A DNA stretch of 64,000 nt, taken from Halorientalis persicus (GTDB lineage: Archaea > Halobacteriota > Halobacteria > Halobacteriales > Haloarculaceae). The DNA lies in NCBI RefSeq assembly GCF_900110215.1, contig NZ_FOCX01000001.1, positions 204,882 through 268,881 on the forward strand, read 5' to 3'. Below the pieces are notes generated by a model. The model was given only the letters and a program-made list of their open reading frames with translations, was not told the origin of the DNA and searched no databases. Both the position numbers and the translations under genes were made by a program. Shown piece by piece: positions 8,553 to 17,947 of this stretch; position 1 is the stretch's first letter, and each line of letters opens with the position of its first letter.

Positions 8553-10789
8553 GCGACGAAGAACTCGCCAAGGACCTGGGGCCGCTTGCCGCCTTGACCA
8601 TCGGGGTCGGGACGATGATCGGCGCGGGCATCTTCGTGTTGCCCGGTCAAGCGGCTGGCGTCGCGGGACCACTGGTCGCCGCGTCGTTCGTTGTCGGCGG
8701 TGTCATCTCGTTGTTCACCGCCCTCTCGGCCAGCGAACTCGGGACGGCCATGCCGAAGGCCGGTGGCAGTTATTACTACGTCAACCACGCGCTTGGTCCG
8801 CTCTTTGGGTCCGTAGCAGGGCTGGGGAACTGGATGGGGCTGGCGTTCGCCTCGGCGTTCTACATGATCGGGTTCGGCGGGTTCCTGATCGAACTCGTCG
8901 GCGTCCCAGGGGTGAATCTTGGCATCGTGGCGCTCTCGCCGACCCAGGTCGCAGCACTGGTCGCCGGCGTCGCGTTCGTCGGGGTCAACTACGTCGGGGC
9001 CAAAGAGACCGGCCGCCTCCAGAACATCATCGTCATCACGCTCGTCTCGATCCTGACGGTCTTCACGATCGTCGGCGCACTGAACGCCGATCTCTCGACG
9101 CTCACGCCGGTCGCCCCCTTCGGCTATGGCTCGCTGTTGCCCGGGACAGCGCTCGTGTTCGTCTCTTTCCTTGGGTTCGCGAAGATCACGACCGTCGCCG
9201 AGGAGATACGAAATCCCGGTCGAAACCTCCCGCTCGCGATCGTCGGCTCGGTCGTCATCGTGACCATCATGTACGCCATCATCATGGTGGTGCTGATGGG
9301 TGTCATCAACTGGGACATCCTCGCCGGGTCGGATACACCTGTTATAGACGTCGCGGAGGTCGCGTTCGGTAACACACTGGGGCTGGCCACGCTCGGCGGC
9401 GGCCTGATCCTCTTTGCGGGCCTGCTCGCGACAGCGTCCAGCGCCAACGCGTCGATCCTCGCGTCGTCGCGGATCAACTTCGCGATGGGGCGTGACAAGC
9501 TCGTGACGGCCTGGCTCAACCAGATTCACCCGCGGTTCGCCACTCCGTACCGGTCCATCGCCATCACGGGCGGACTCATCCTCCTTTTCATCGGTATCGG
9601 CGACATCAAGACCCTCGCGAAAGCCGGTAGCGTCCTCCACCTGATCGTCTATGGCCTGTTGAACCTCGCACTCATCGTGATGCGGGAAGCCAACGTCCCG
9701 GAGTACGATCCGGATTTCACCGTCCCGCTCTATCCGATCACACCGATTCTTGGCGCGTTTCTCTCCTTCGGCCTGATTGGGTTCATGGCCCCCCTCGAGA
9801 TACTGCTCAGTCTCCTGTTCGTCGTCGGCGGCATCGTCTGGTATTTCGCCTACGCCCGGACGCGGGCCGACAAACAGGGCATCCTCGGCCAGTACATCCA
9901 GGCACGCTCCGAGGAGATGCCCGACTCCGCAGTCACAGCCGCCGACAGCGTCCAGCCCGACGGGGGCCAGTACAAGGTGATGGTCCCACTCGCGAACCCC
10001 GAACACGAGACCGACCTCATCACGCTGGCCAGCGCCGTCGCCAAACAGCGCGGCGGGAGCGTCCTGGCCACCCACATCGTCACCGTCCCCGATCAGACCT
10101 CGCTGTCCTACGGGGCCGAACACGTCGACGAACTCGACAGCCAGTCGGCCGACCTGCTGGCCGCCGCCGAGGCCGACGCCGAGACCTTCGACGTGCCCGT
10201 CGAGACCCAAACCATCATCTCACACCGCTCGTTCGAGGAGATCTTCACCGCCGCGGAGTCACACGAGGCCGATCTGGTCGTGATGGGCTGGGGCCCGGAC
10301 GCCCACGGCTCGCCGGGCCGAGCCGAGTCCGCCATCGACGAACTCGCACAGGACCTACCCTGTGATTTCCTCGTCCTCAAGAACCGCGGGTTCGACCCGT
10401 CGCGCCTGCTCGTCCCCACCGCCGGCGGCCCGGACTCCGATCTGAGCGCCGCCATCGCGGGGACCCTGCAGGCCGAGTACGACTCCCACGTGACCCTGCT
10501 CCACGTCGCCGACGACGAGAGCGAGGGTCGGGCCTTCCTCGACGAGTGGGCGGGCAAACACGGCCTCGGCGACGCCGACCTCCGGGTCGAGACCGGCGAC
10601 GTGGAGACGGCCATCGAGACCGCCGCCAGGGACGCGTCGCTGGTCATCATCGGCGCGACCGAGGAGGGTCTGCTCGAACGGCTCGTCCGTGGCTCGCTGG
10701 TCCTCGACGTGGTCGACGACGTGGAGTGCTCAGTATTGTTGGCCGAGAAGTCACGCGACCGCTCGCTGCTGGAGCGCCTGTTCGGCTAG
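8549..10789 (+). CDS. APC-superfamily amino acid permease with C-terminal Usp domains
   Basis: 746 residues. Residues 1-430 form about 12 membrane segments of an APC permease. The hallmark GVGTMIGAGIFVLPG sits in the first segment, where the unwound helix binds the amino acid backbone, and SSANASILASSRINFAMGRDK is in the eighth-segment region. After a linker near residue 460 come two Usp-like domains, about 475-605 (YKVMVPLANPEHETDLITL) and 610-740 (SRLLVPTAGGPDSDL, ending GSLVLDVVDDVECSVLLAEK). This fusion recurs in haloarchaea, often annotated as cationic amino acid transport. The substrate cannot be read from sequence. It overlaps usp by four bases and converges with the DUF2304 gene by four bases. 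Confidence 0.88.
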   Translation: MSDEELAKDLGPLAALTIGVGTMIGAGIFVLPGQAAGVAGPLVAASFVVGGVISLFTALSASELGTAMPKAGGSYYYVNHALGPLFGSVAGLGNWMGLAFASAFYMIGFGGFLIELVGVPGVNLGIVALSPTQVAALVAGVAFVGVNYVGAKETGRLQNIIVITLVSILTVFTIVGALNADLSTLTPVAPFGYGSLLPGTALVFVSFLGFAKITTVAEEIRNPGRNLPLAIVGSVVIVTIMYAIIMVVLMGVINWDILAGSDTPVIDVAEVAFGNTLGLATLGGGLILFAGLLATASSANASILASSRINFAMGRDKLVTAWLNQIHPRFATPYRSIAITGGLILLFIGIGDIKTLAKAGSVLHLIVYGLLNLALIVMREANVPEYDPDFTVPLYPITPILGAFLSFGLIGFMAPLEILLSLLFVVGGIVWYFAYARTRADKQGILGQYIQARSEEMPDSAVTAADSVQPDGGQYKVMVPLANPEHETDLITLASAVAKQRGGSVLATHIVTVPDQTSLSYGAEHVDELDSQSADLLAAAEADAETFDVPVETQTIISHRSFEEIFTAAESHEADLVVMGWGPDAHGSPGRAESAIDELAQDLPCDFLVLKNRGFDPSRLLVPTAGGPDSDLSAAIAGTLQAEYDSHVTLLHVADDESEGRAFLDEWAGKHGLGDADLRVETGDVETAIETAARDASLVIIGATEEGLLERLVRGSLVLDVVDDVECSVLLAEKSRDRSLLERLFG

Positions 10790-11193
10790 CGGATCCAGGT
10801 CACGAATATCGTCCGCATCAACCCCAGCGCGTATCTGACCTTCGGCTTCTTGCCGTGTTCCCGTTCGGCGACCGCCAACTGCTGTTCGCAGAGCCGACCG
10901 ATCACGTACAGCACGAGCGCCGTCAACAGTATGGTGGCCACCAGCGAGATGACCAGCGGCCGCCGCTCGATCTGCAGGACGTTCCCGAGCGCGTTGAACA
11001 GATCCGGCACGAGAGCGATTACCAGCGTGCCGAGCGCGATGGCCGTCGCCACGCCGAACTCGGTCTTGGAGAAACTACGCTGGTAGCGTCTGAACCCCCA
11101 GAGGAAGATCAGGAGGGCGACGACCACCAGCACCGCCGTCAGCGTCGGACTGTCGAGGCCAGTGGCCTGGAAGAGCGGCCGAATCGCCAACAT
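10786..11193 (-). CDS. DUF2304 family small membrane protein
   Basis: 135 residues with three hydrophobic segments (LTAVLVVVALLIFLWGF; GVATAIALGTLVIALVPDLF; LVISLVATILLTALVLYVIG) and a basic C-terminal tail. The second segment ending VPDLFNALGNVLQIERRPLV matches the DUF2304 pattern (P-D-L, then G-I/V-x-x-P), proteins often found beside glycosyltransferases and envelope polysaccharide genes. TTTAA on the minus strand at 11223-11229 lies about 30 bases upstream and may be its promoter. Just upstream is a broken sulfatase-like gene, so this may be what is left of an envelope-modification cluster. The biochemical role is unknown. Confidence 0.7.
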   Translation of the reverse strand: MLAIRPLFQATGLDSPTLTAVLVVVALLIFLWGFRRYQRSFSKTEFGVATAIALGTLVIALVPDLFNALGNVLQIERRPLVISLVATILLTALVLYVIGRLCEQQLAVAEREHGKKPKVRYALGLMRTIFVTWIR

Positions 11194-11229
11194 ACGTATG
11201 GGACCCGGATTTCGTGAGAACGGTTAAAT

Positions 11230-11665
11230 GCGTTGTGCCTCGGACCGCAGACAGATCGTCCCTGGTCGCCTCCATCGGGTAGACCCGCCGGTACACCTGC
11301 CGGACGATGTCGTACGAGCCGAGGTACTCCCGGAGCCCGCTCCGGCGGTTCGACGCGGCGTTGCCCGACTCGGACAGATAGTTGTCGTAGTGGTCGAATC
11401 CGCTGTCGAACCCGAAGGCCGGGTCCGCCTGCGCAGTGGGCACGAGCCCGATGGTGGTGTAGCCCGCGTCGCTGAACGCCTCGACGATCGTGGGGCCGAC
11501 GACGCGGGACTGGACCGACGCCCGCAACCGCGAGGACTGCACCGCCGCCAGGCTCGGTCGTGTGTAGTGACCCGCGGTCACATCGGTCAACACCTCGTGA
11601 TCCGCGATGGCATCCACGAAGTCCCGCCGAACCGAGTCAACGGTCAGCAGTACGACATCAGGCAT
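11230..11665 (-). pseudogene. Truncated sulfatase-like hydrolase
   Basis: The reading frame from ATG 11663-11665 gives about 145 residues resembling the N-terminal third of haloarchaeal sulfatase-like proteins (normally around 450): MPDVVLLTVDSVRRDF is the metal-binding first strand, TRPSLAAVQSS the region of the modified or nucleophile residue, and DAGYTTIGLV and GFDSGFDHYDNYL follow in the right order. Similarity stops near DDLSAVRG; the frame then runs into unrelated sequence covering the start of the DUF2304 gene. No remaining metal or catalytic residues from the C-terminal two thirds are present nearby. The RPSLA motif has serine where a formylglycine cysteine or serine would lie. Called a deletion remnant. 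Confidence 0.65.
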
Positions 11666-11780
11666 CCGTTGCCGGAGAACGCAGGACCCGAATAGTGGTC
11701 TTCCGTCTGGTGAACCCGACACGGCCGCCGCTGTGGGTCGAGATGTGAAAGAATGGAAACGACGTGTCGCCAGGCCGGTG

Positions 11781-13256
11781 TTACCCGAACATCTGGCGCA
11801 TCATCGGGTGCATCTCCATGAGCTGTTCCTCGGCGATCTCCTCGTACAGCTTGTACGTGATGGAGACCGTCAGCAGCAGCCCGGTTCCGCCGACGCCCCC
11901 GATTGTGCCGAGCATATTGGCCATCACGGCCAGCAGGCCGACCAGCGCGCCACCGATGACGGTGACCTGGGGGATGTACCGCTCCAGGACCTTCTCGATG
12001 ACGCCCGGGTTCTGTCGGAAGCCGGGGATCTGCATCCCGGAGCCGTGGATCTGCTGGGCCGTCGCTTCGGGGCCCATGTCGGTCGTCTCGACCCAGAACA
12101 CCGCGAAGATCGCGCCGCCGACGACCATGAACGTCAGGTCGACGGTGACCCGGAGCGCGATCTGCCAGAGTTCGGCCGCTGCCGCACTCCCGGCAAGCTG
12201 GGGGATCCAGTCGCTCGGCGACTGGATGGGAGCCATGTAGTAGAACAGCCCGCCGGTCGGTTGGGACTGGGAGTACGTGCCGAGCCAGGCCGGCATCCCC
12301 GACCCGAGCTGTGCGTTCAGGATCCGCCCCAGGAACTGGAGGTTCGCCTGCAACGCACGCACGAGAATCATCGGCAGGACGCTCGCGTAGATCAGCTTCA
12401 CCGGGAAGCGACCGCGTGCGCCCTTGACCCGTGCGTTCGACAGCGGAATCTCGACCCGCACCGACTCGGCGTAGACGACCACCACGAAGATAGTGACCGT
12501 CGTCACCAGCCTGATCAGGCCGAACTGCGGACTCATCAGCACCTGCTGGAGGCCCGCGCCGAACAGCGAGCCGATCGGTTGCTCACCGATCGCGATCAGG
12601 ATCCAGGACGGGAAAAAGCCGACCTGTTCCGAGCCGATTCCGGGTAGCGCGAAGAAACCGCCGATGAGACGCTGGCTGACGCCGGCGACGATGAACAGGC
12701 CGACACCGGAGCCGACGCCCCACTTCGAGATGACCTCGTCCATGTAGAGGATGAGGATCCCGCCGAGGAAGATCTGGGCGAACAGCAGCAGCTTCACGCC
12801 GCCGAGCCCGATCCCGAGGCCCTGTGCGACCTGCGGGCTCGCCGGCAGGAAGTTGCCGGCGAAGACCATCGGCAGCCCCGTCAGGATACACATCAGGATC
12901 ACCAGCAGCTTCTGGAGGCCCTGGTACAGCACCTGGTCACGGGGGTTGTTCTGGGTGTCCAGCCCCAGCAGGTCGGCACCGCCGAGCAACTGCAAGACGA
13001 TGGATGCGGTGACGATCGGACCGATCCCCAACTGGAGGATCGTCCCCTGGCCGCCGGCGAGGATCGAGCGGAAGCGCCCGAAGATGTCGCCACCTTGCGT
13101 GCCCAGTCCGTACAGGTAGACGTTCGTCAGGAAGAAGTACAACACCAGCACGCCGGCTGTCCAGGCCAGCTTCCGTTTGAACGGAACGTGGCCCTCCGGT
13201 CGCTGGACCGAGGGCATGCGGGTGAGTACCGGTTCGGCGGTTTCTTTCCAGCCCAT
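11781..13256 (-). CDS. secY: Preprotein translocase subunit SecY
   Basis: 491 residues, ten membrane segments, the channel of the Sec translocon. The start MGWKETAEPVLTRMPSV was chosen because it lies two bases after the L15 stop and matches archaeal SecY; the longer open frame upstream overlaps L15 and is not expected to be used. The plug region follows the first segment (YGLGTQGGDIFGRFRSILAG), and the long cytosolic loops contain the positively charged contact points for ribosome docking. The gene closes the S10-spc operon. Next downstream on the same strand is the sulfatase remnant, rather than adk, which lies about 9.7 kb away. Confidence 0.95.
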   Translation of the reverse strand: MGWKETAEPVLTRMPSVQRPEGHVPFKRKLAWTAGVLVLYFFLTNVYLYGLGTQGGDIFGRFRSILAGGQGTILQLGIGPIVTASIVLQLLGGADLLGLDTQNNPRDQVLYQGLQKLLVILMCILTGLPMVFAGNFLPASPQVAQGLGIGLGGVKLLLFAQIFLGGILILYMDEVISKWGVGSGVGLFIVAGVSQRLIGGFFALPGIGSEQVGFFPSWILIAIGEQPIGSLFGAGLQQVLMSPQFGLIRLVTTVTIFVVVVYAESVRVEIPLSNARVKGARGRFPVKLIYASVLPMILVRALQANLQFLGRILNAQLGSGMPAWLGTYSQSQPTGGLFYYMAPIQSPSDWIPQLAGSAAAAELWQIALRVTVDLTFMVVGGAIFAVFWVETTDMGPEATAQQIHGSGMQIPGFRQNPGVIEKVLERYIPQVTVIGGALVGLLAVMANMLGTIGGVGGTGLLLTVSITYKLYEEIAEEQLMEMHPMMRQMFG

Positions 13257-13257
13257 A

Positions 13258-13767
13258 CTACGCGGACCCTTCTTCCTCGCTTGTATCCTTATCGGATTCG
13301 TCTTCGCGCTCGGCCTGCCGTTTCTCGCCGCGGTCGGTGAGCTCGGCGCTGCCACCGGCCGATTCGAGCAGTTCGCGTGCCGATTCCGAGAAGTCGTCCG
13401 CGACGACCGTCAGTTCGTTCCGAACCTGGCCGCCACCGAGGACCTTCACCGCGTCGACCTCGTGGCCGTCCTCGACGACGTCCCGGACGTCGATCCGGTA
13501 GCCGTCACCGTCTTCCTCGGCGACGCCGTCGGCCGCCAGCAGCGCGGCGTCCTCGTCGAGTTCACGGACGTCGATCTCCGCGATCTCCTCTTTGAGCTTC
13601 TGAGGTCGCTTGAATCCGGACTTGCCGAGCGGTTCGTAGTTGTGGAACTCGTGTTTGTCGCGACCGGCACGGCCACGGCCACCGCGGTGGCCCGCGCCAC
13701 GACGGTTCTTGTGACTGCCGCCACCGTGCGTGCGTGTGCCGCGCTGTCGTTTCTTTTTGCTCGTCAT
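13258..13767 (-). CDS. rpl15: 50S ribosomal protein L15 (uL15)
   Basis: 169 residues starting MTSKKKRQRGTRTHGGGSHK; the Gly/Arg-rich N-terminal arm GAGHRGGRGRAGRDKHEF threads into the large-subunit rRNA, and the VKVLGGGQ segment is the conserved C-terminal domain. The C-terminus has an added acidic tail (DESDKDTSEEEGSA), a halophilic trait. It lies one base before secY in the operon and two bases after L30. Confidence 0.96.
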   Translation of the reverse strand: MTSKKKRQRGTRTHGGGSHKNRRGAGHRGGRGRAGRDKHEFHNYEPLGKSGFKRPQKLKEEIAEIDVRELDEDAALLAADGVAEEDGDGYRIDVRDVVEDGHEVDAVKVLGGGQVRNELTVVADDFSESARELLESAGGSAELTDRGEKRQAEREDESDKDTSEEEGSA

Positions 13768-13769
13768 TG

Positions 13770-14234
13770 TTATCGCATCGCTGTGAGGAGATCGTCGATC
13801 TCCTCGGTACTGTGTTTGCCGAGTTGTCCGCCCGTCACGGCCGGCCCCTTCAGCCCGTCGTGCCCGCCACGCGGCGGGTGCAGGCGGAGAACTGGTGCCA
13901 AGCCCTGCTCGCGCAGGGTCGTCTCCTCGGCGACCAGTGCGAAGGCCAGGCCCTCGACGGAGTCGTAATCGGTGTGCTCGTCGACCCACTCGTCGTCGAT
14001 GTCGGCGTCACCCTCGAGGGGTTCGCCGCGGGTCTGCAGCAGCGTCTCGACGGTCTGCTGGCTGGGTTCGCCGTAGGCGACGTAGTCGTTGACCTTGTGA
14101 ATCATCCCACGGTAGGCGTCCGTCTCGGGAATCAGCGTACAGTGGTTCACGTCGTGGACGTTCAGCATCTCCAGCGTGTCGCTCACGTCCTCGGCCATGT
14201 TCACGTCACCGCGAAGCTGAACGAGTGCCTGCAT
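13770..14234 (-). CDS. rpl30: 50S ribosomal protein L30 (uL30), archaeal type
   Basis: 154 residues, the long archaeal form with a C-terminal extension beyond the bacterial 60-residue core. Start [40 protein letters not shown] is the core signature. Its ATG overlaps the S5 stop (TGATG, one base shared), so translation is coupled. The longer open frame upstream lies inside S5 and was rejected as a start. Confidence 0.96.
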   Translation of the reverse strand: MQALVQLRGDVNMAEDVSDTLEMLNVHDVNHCTLIPETDAYRGMIHKVNDYVAYGEPSQQTVETLLQTRGEPLEGDADIDDEWVDEHTDYDSVEGLAFALVAEETTLREQGLAPVLRLHPPRGGHDGLKGPAVTGGQLGKHSTEEIDDLLTAMR

Positions 14235-14866
14235 CACTCGATCACCTCTCGTTTCTCCATGGTCCGCTGGGGGACCCGGGCCTCGGCCGTGTTGCGAAGC
14301 GCGTTGAACGTCGCCTTCGCGAAGTTGACCGTGGTCCGCGTGTTCCCAGAGGAACGGGTCCAGATGTCTTCGATCCCGGCGAGTTCGAGGACGTGCCGGA
14401 CGGTCTCCCCGCCCGCCAGTCCCAGCCCGCGCGGGGCCGGCTGGAGTTCGACCTCGACGCTGCCCGCCTTGCCGGTCGTCCGGAGCGCGACGGTGTGGGG
14501 TCGCCCACAGCCACACTCCCAGGACCCACAGCCACGGGACACGTCGATCAGGTTCAGCTTCCCGATGTCGATGGCCTTCTGGATCGCACCGCCGACCTGG
14601 TCGTCACGCCCCTCGGCGTAGCCGACGAGGCCGTCGCGGTTGCCCACGACGACGACACACCGGAACTTCACTCGGCGGCCGGAGTCGGTCATCCGCTGGA
14701 CCATGTTGATGTCCAGCACTTCGTCTTCGAGGTCGGGGACCAGCTGGTCGACGACCTCCGGTTCCTTCAGCGGCAGGCCGGAGTTGAGGGCCTCCTGCAT
14801 CGAGTCGATCTCGCCCTCCTGTACCTTCCGACCGAGCCGCGTGCGCGGTTCCCATCCGTTGCTCAT
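14234..14866 (-). CDS. rps5: 30S ribosomal protein S5 (uS5)
   Basis: 210 residues starting [20 protein letters not shown]. The dsRNA-binding-like N-domain contains [17 protein letters not shown], and the C-terminal domain has [19 protein letters not shown]. It includes the archaeal [12 protein letters not shown] cysteine cluster, which could bind zinc. It contributes to decoding accuracy on the small subunit. It overlaps L18 by four bases. Confidence 0.96.
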   Translation of the reverse strand: MSNGWEPRTRLGRKVQEGEIDSMQEALNSGLPLKEPEVVDQLVPDLEDEVLDINMVQRMTDSGRRVKFRCVVVVGNRDGLVGYAEGRDDQVGGAIQKAIDIGKLNLIDVSRGCGSWECGCGRPHTVALRTTGKAGSVEVELQPAPRGLGLAGGETVRHVLELAGIEDIWTRSSGNTRTTVNFAKATFNALRNTAEARVPQRTMEKREVIE

Positions 14867-15420
14867 AGTTCAGCCTCCATCAGTGTCTCTCGCACGTCGC
14901 TGAAGTGCGACGGCAGGTCCGTGGCGTCGAACTCCCCGGCGTACAGCGGCTCGTCGAGCTGTTCTGCGTACTCGGCGATGTGTTCGCCGCTGGTCCGCTC
15001 CCAGTCGGCGAGCACGCTGTCGTTGTGGGGGATCTCGAGCCCGGCGTCGATTGCACCTTCCTGTACTGCAAACACCTTACTGCCCGGCGTGGCGGTGTTG
15101 AGGCCGATGTCGAGCACGGCCTCCTCGAATCCGTTCGCGAGTGCGCGCTTGCCTGCCAGCAGTCCCGTGAGATAGGCGGCGGGCAGGTTCCCCGTGGGAG
15201 CCTCCCAGCCGAACTCCTCGAGATCGCTGGAGTGTGCGCTCGCGACCGTCTCGTCGCCCTGCGGGCCAGTGACGATCAGCTGCGCCGTAGTATGCTGGTT
15301 GCTCTTGCGAGCGACCAGCCGGGGTTTCCCGGATTTCAGCAGGCGCAACCTCTGATGGTAATCCGTTCGTGCCTCGCGGCGGCGCCGCATCGGCACTTTG
15401 TATCGTGGTCCTGTTGCCAT
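14863..15420 (-). CDS. rpl18: 50S ribosomal protein L18 (uL18)
   Basis: 185 residues. [20 protein letters not shown] is the start expected from Haloarcula L18 as I remember it; an ATG two codons upstream is possible but leaves one base from the L19e stop. It binds 5S rRNA with L5. The long archaeal form has [20 protein letters not shown] and [13 protein letters not shown] in the core. It lies two bases from L19e and overlaps S5 by four. Confidence 0.96.
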   Translation of the reverse strand: MATGPRYKVPMRRRREARTDYHQRLRLLKSGKPRLVARKSNQHTTAQLIVTGPQGDETVASAHSSDLEEFGWEAPTGNLPAAYLTGLLAGKRALANGFEEAVLDIGLNTATPGSKVFAVQEGAIDAGLEIPHNDSVLADWERTSGEHIAEYAEQLDEPLYAGEFDATDLPSHFSDVRETLMEAEL

Positions 15421-15422
15421 TG

Positions 15423-15872
15423 TCATTCGCCTCCGTACTGGTTGTCGATGTATCGTTCCATGTCGGCGACACTGTCGAACTCGCCACCGCCGGCCTTGTC
15501 GTAGAGGTCGCGGTACTCCGAACTCGACAGGTCACCGTCGTCTCGCATCTCGCGGAGCCGCGACCGCTGTGCGCGGATACGGCTCTCCCAGTCCTCCTTG
15601 GAGTCCTGGCGGCCGCCGGATTTCCCCTTCCGGGAGCCGGCGTTCTTCTGGTGCCCGTACGCGCGTTTCTCCGCGCGTTCGCGGGCACGACCGCGGGAGT
15701 TGCCCTTCGCGTCCTCGGACTGGATCACGCCCTGCTCGATCAGTTCTCGAACGTCCTCGCGGGTGATCGCGTCGGCGATCTCGCCCTGCTCGTCGGGGTC
15801 GAACCAGACTTTGTTCTTCCCGACGTCCAGGATGTCCGACGCGAGCCGCTTCTGTGCGCTCAGATCCGTCAT
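15423..15872 (-). CDS. rpl19e: 50S ribosomal protein L19e (eL19)
   Basis: 149 residues starting [20 protein letters not shown], an archaeal/eukaryotic large-subunit protein. The N-domain ([21 protein letters not shown]) leads to the basic, extended middle helix ([20 protein letters not shown]) that packs on rRNA. Overlap of four bases with L32e; the much longer frame upstream is a shadow of L32e. Confidence 0.96.
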   Translation of the reverse strand: MTDLSAQKRLASDILDVGKNKVWFDPDEQGEIADAITREDVRELIEQGVIQSEDAKGNSRGRARERAEKRAYGHQKNAGSRKGKSGGRQDSKEDWESRIRAQRSRLREMRDDGDLSSSEYRDLYDKAGGGEFDSVADMERYIDNQYGGE

Positions 15873-16804
15873 TCTTCGACCTCCACTTCGACGTAGGTGG
15901 GATTGAGGACGCGCACGCCGCGGTCCTCGGCTTCCTCCTCGATGCGTTCGCGCTTGCGGCCACCGACCTTCGAGGCGATCCGGACCGCCTCGCGGTCGCC
16001 GTCGACGCCTTCGAGGTCGTCCACGTTGTGGACGCGAACCTCCTCGAAGCCGCTCGGGTGCTTGCCCCGAACCGCTTTCGGGGTACGGAACCCGGCCTGG
16101 ACGGTGTCGCCTTTGCCCTTGATGCCGCGGCGCTGCTTCGAGAGCTGGCCGCGCGGGCGACGCCACGAGGTGGGGACTCGCTTTTTCTTGTGGTAGTCCT
16201 GCCGGTTGAACTGCGGTTTGCCTTCGTGGCTCCGCTGGTTCAGGAGCCGTTCCTCGTTCTCGCTGAGGTCGGGCGTCTTCTCGGTCAGGCCGCGGGCCTG
16301 CAGTTCCGTCTCGACTGCCTCGGTCTCCTCGGGTTCGGGAGACTCGTCTTCGACTTCCGCCTCGGTCTCCTCGCTGACTTCGAGTCCGCCCACGTCGGCC
16401 TTGATGCGGGCCGCCAGCGCGTTCCCGATGCCGTCGACCTCCGCGAGGTCGTCCTGGGTCGCACCGCGCACGTCGTCGACCGTCCGGTAGCCCGCGCCTT
16501 CCAGCGCGGCCGCCTTCGAGTCGCCGACGCCGCTGATGTCGGTCAGGTCGTCGTAGCTCTCCTGCTCGTCGGCCTCGTCGGCCGCCGAACCGTCGTCTTC
16601 GACTTCGGCGTCGGCCTCTTCGTCGACTTCGACGCCGCCGACTTCCGCCTTGATTCGGGCCGCCAGTGCGTTGCCGACTCCCTCGATGTCCGAGAGGTCG
16701 TCCTGGCTCGCTTCCGCGAGGTCCTCGGCCGTCTCGTAGCCGGCCCCGCGAAGGGTCGCGGCTTTCTCCTCGTCGACACCTGCGATGTCTTCTAGCTCCG
16801 TCAT
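15869..16804 (-). CDS. rpl32e: 50S ribosomal protein L32e (eL32) with duplicated HhH N-terminal extension
   Basis: 311 residues. The C-terminal 135 residues (from about [17 protein letters not shown], with [20 protein letters not shown] and [19 protein letters not shown]) are the conserved eL32 core. The N-terminal half holds two helix-hairpin-helix units in tandem, about residues 4-58 and 86-140: [20 protein letters not shown] against [20 protein letters not shown], each ending [14 protein letters not shown] or [14 protein letters not shown], followed by an acidic linker. The Haloarcula marismortui protein as I recall it has about 240 residues and one such unit. Overlaps L6 by one base and L19e by four. 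Confidence 0.95.
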   Translation of the reverse strand: MTELEDIAGVDEEKAATLRGAGYETAEDLAEASQDDLSDIEGVGNALAARIKAEVGGVEVDEEADAEVEDDGSAADEADEQESYDDLTDISGVGDSKAAALEGAGYRTVDDVRGATQDDLAEVDGIGNALAARIKADVGGLEVSEETEAEVEDESPEPEETEAVETELQARGLTEKTPDLSENEERLLNQRSHEGKPQFNRQDYHKKKRVPTSWRRPRGQLSKQRRGIKGKGDTVQAGFRTPKAVRGKHPSGFEEVRVHNVDDLEGVDGDREAVRIASKVGGRKRERIEEEAEDRGVRVLNPTYVEVEVEE

Positions 16805-17340
16805 CAGGCCTCACCTCGGTTCGGTTTCGCGGTGATGTAGACGCCGTCCTGGAACACCCGGATGTCCTTGTCCTTGACCCGGGTGAGCTGTTCGATGTCG
16901 GCGGCAGTCTGGCCCACGGCCTCGATGTCCGAGCCCGACAGGGTCAGTTCCTCGCCGTCGACGCTGACCTCGGTGTCCCCGTGGATGGTGGTCCGCCGGG
17001 GCGCTTTCTCACCGAGGAAGTTCTCGATGACGACCTCGTCGTCCTCGACGCGCACCTTCATCGGGAAGTGAGAGTAGAAGACTTCCATCTCGTACTCCCA
17101 GCCGTCGGTCACGCCGTGGAACATATTCCTGACGTGACTCTCGAAGGTACCGACCGTCGAGTTCGTCTTGGCGTCGTCCTCGTCGCTCTGGATCACGACG
17201 GCCCCGTCGTCGACGGAGACGTCCACGTCGGGGTACCAGAGCCGGCGCGTCACACTGCCGTTGGGACCCTCGACCGTCAGGTCGAGATGGTCCATCTCGG
17301 CGCTTACCTCGTCCGGAATTTCGAGTTCTGTGCGTGGCAT
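16804..17340 (-). CDS. rpl6: 50S ribosomal protein L6 (uL6)
   Basis: 178 residues starting [20 protein letters not shown]. Two copies of the L6 fold: the first with [19 protein letters not shown], the second with VEVNGEEL-like [21 protein letters not shown]. It sits near the factor-binding site of the large subunit. The start was placed two bases after the S8 stop; the longer upstream frame overlaps S8. The C-terminal [14 protein letters not shown] matches archaeal L6. Confidence 0.96.
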   Translation of the reverse strand: MPRTELEIPDEVSAEMDHLDLTVEGPNGSVTRRLWYPDVDVSVDDGAVVIQSDEDDAKTNSTVGTFESHVRNMFHGVTDGWEYEMEVFYSHFPMKVRVEDDEVVIENFLGEKAPRRTTIHGDTEVSVDGEELTLSGSDIEAVGQTAADIEQLTRVKDKDIRVFQDGVYITAKPNRGEA

Positions 17341-17342
17341 TG

Positions 17343-17735
17343 TTAGTAGACGTACGCGATCACCTGGCCACCGATGCCCTGTTCGCGGGCCTCGTAGTGG
17401 CTCATGATCCCGTGGCTGGTGGTCACGACGAGTGTCCCGTAGTCCCGAGCGGGGAGGAACCGCTTCTCCCACTTCTCGAACTCGTCAGCGCCCGCCGAGT
17501 AGCGGGGCTTGACGGGGCCACACTCGTTGATCGCACCCTTCAGTTCGACCTCGAACTCGCCGGCTTTGCCGTCGTCGACGAAGCTGAACCCGTCGATGTA
17601 CCCGCGGTCGTAGAAGACCTCGAGCACGCTGCCGATCTCGTTCGAGGCGGGCGATACCGTCTGCTCCAGATGTCCGACGCTTTCGGCGTTGTTCAGACCC
17701 GAAAGGGCGCTGGACAGCGGATCGTTGCCTGTCAT
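17343..17735 (-). CDS. rps8: 30S ribosomal protein S8 (uS8)
   Basis: 130 residues, start [20 protein letters not shown] within a four-base overlap with S14. It binds 16S rRNA helix 21 early in small-subunit assembly. The end [31 protein letters not shown] has the conserved S-x-G-I-M-x-H and GGxxIAYVY motifs of the archaeal form. Frames reading further upstream belong to S14. Confidence 0.96.
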   Translation of the reverse strand: MTGNDPLSSALSGLNNAESVGHLEQTVSPASNEIGSVLEVFYDRGYIDGFSFVDDGKAGEFEVELKGAINECGPVKPRYSAGADEFEKWEKRFLPARDYGTLVVTTSHGIMSHYEAREQGIGGQVIAYVY

Positions 17736-17947
17736 GAGTATTTCTTGAAGCCCATGCCGCGTGCGATCTCGCGGAAGCACTGGCGACAGAGGTAGATGTC
17801 GTACTTGCCGACCAGTCCCTGCTCGCGACCACACCGCTGGCAAGAGCGGAGTTGCTCCGTGCGTTTCGCCGTCTGTTCGCCGGTGGGGTCACGGACCTCC
17901 TCGGTCTCCTCGCCCTCGGCGTCGGCTTCCGTTTCACTTTCGCTCAT
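17732..17947 (-). CDS. rps14: 30S ribosomal protein S14 (uS14), zinc type
   Basis: 71 residues. The C-terminal 40 carry the zinc-binding pattern CQRC...CRQC and the ending GMGFKKYS. A 30-residue acidic N-terminal segment ([20 protein letters not shown]) precedes it, a halophile-type addition. Overlaps both L5 and S8 by four bases. Confidence 0.95.
   Translation of the reverse strand: MSESETEADAEGEETEEVRDPTGEQTAKRTEQLRSCQRCGREQGLVGKYDIYLCRQCFREIARGMGFKKYS

Noticed and set aside
8351..10210. A 619-codon frame opposite the APC permease
   Set aside because: It mirrors the permease coding sequence, has low-complexity Arg/Glu/Asp composition, and no promoter or motifs.
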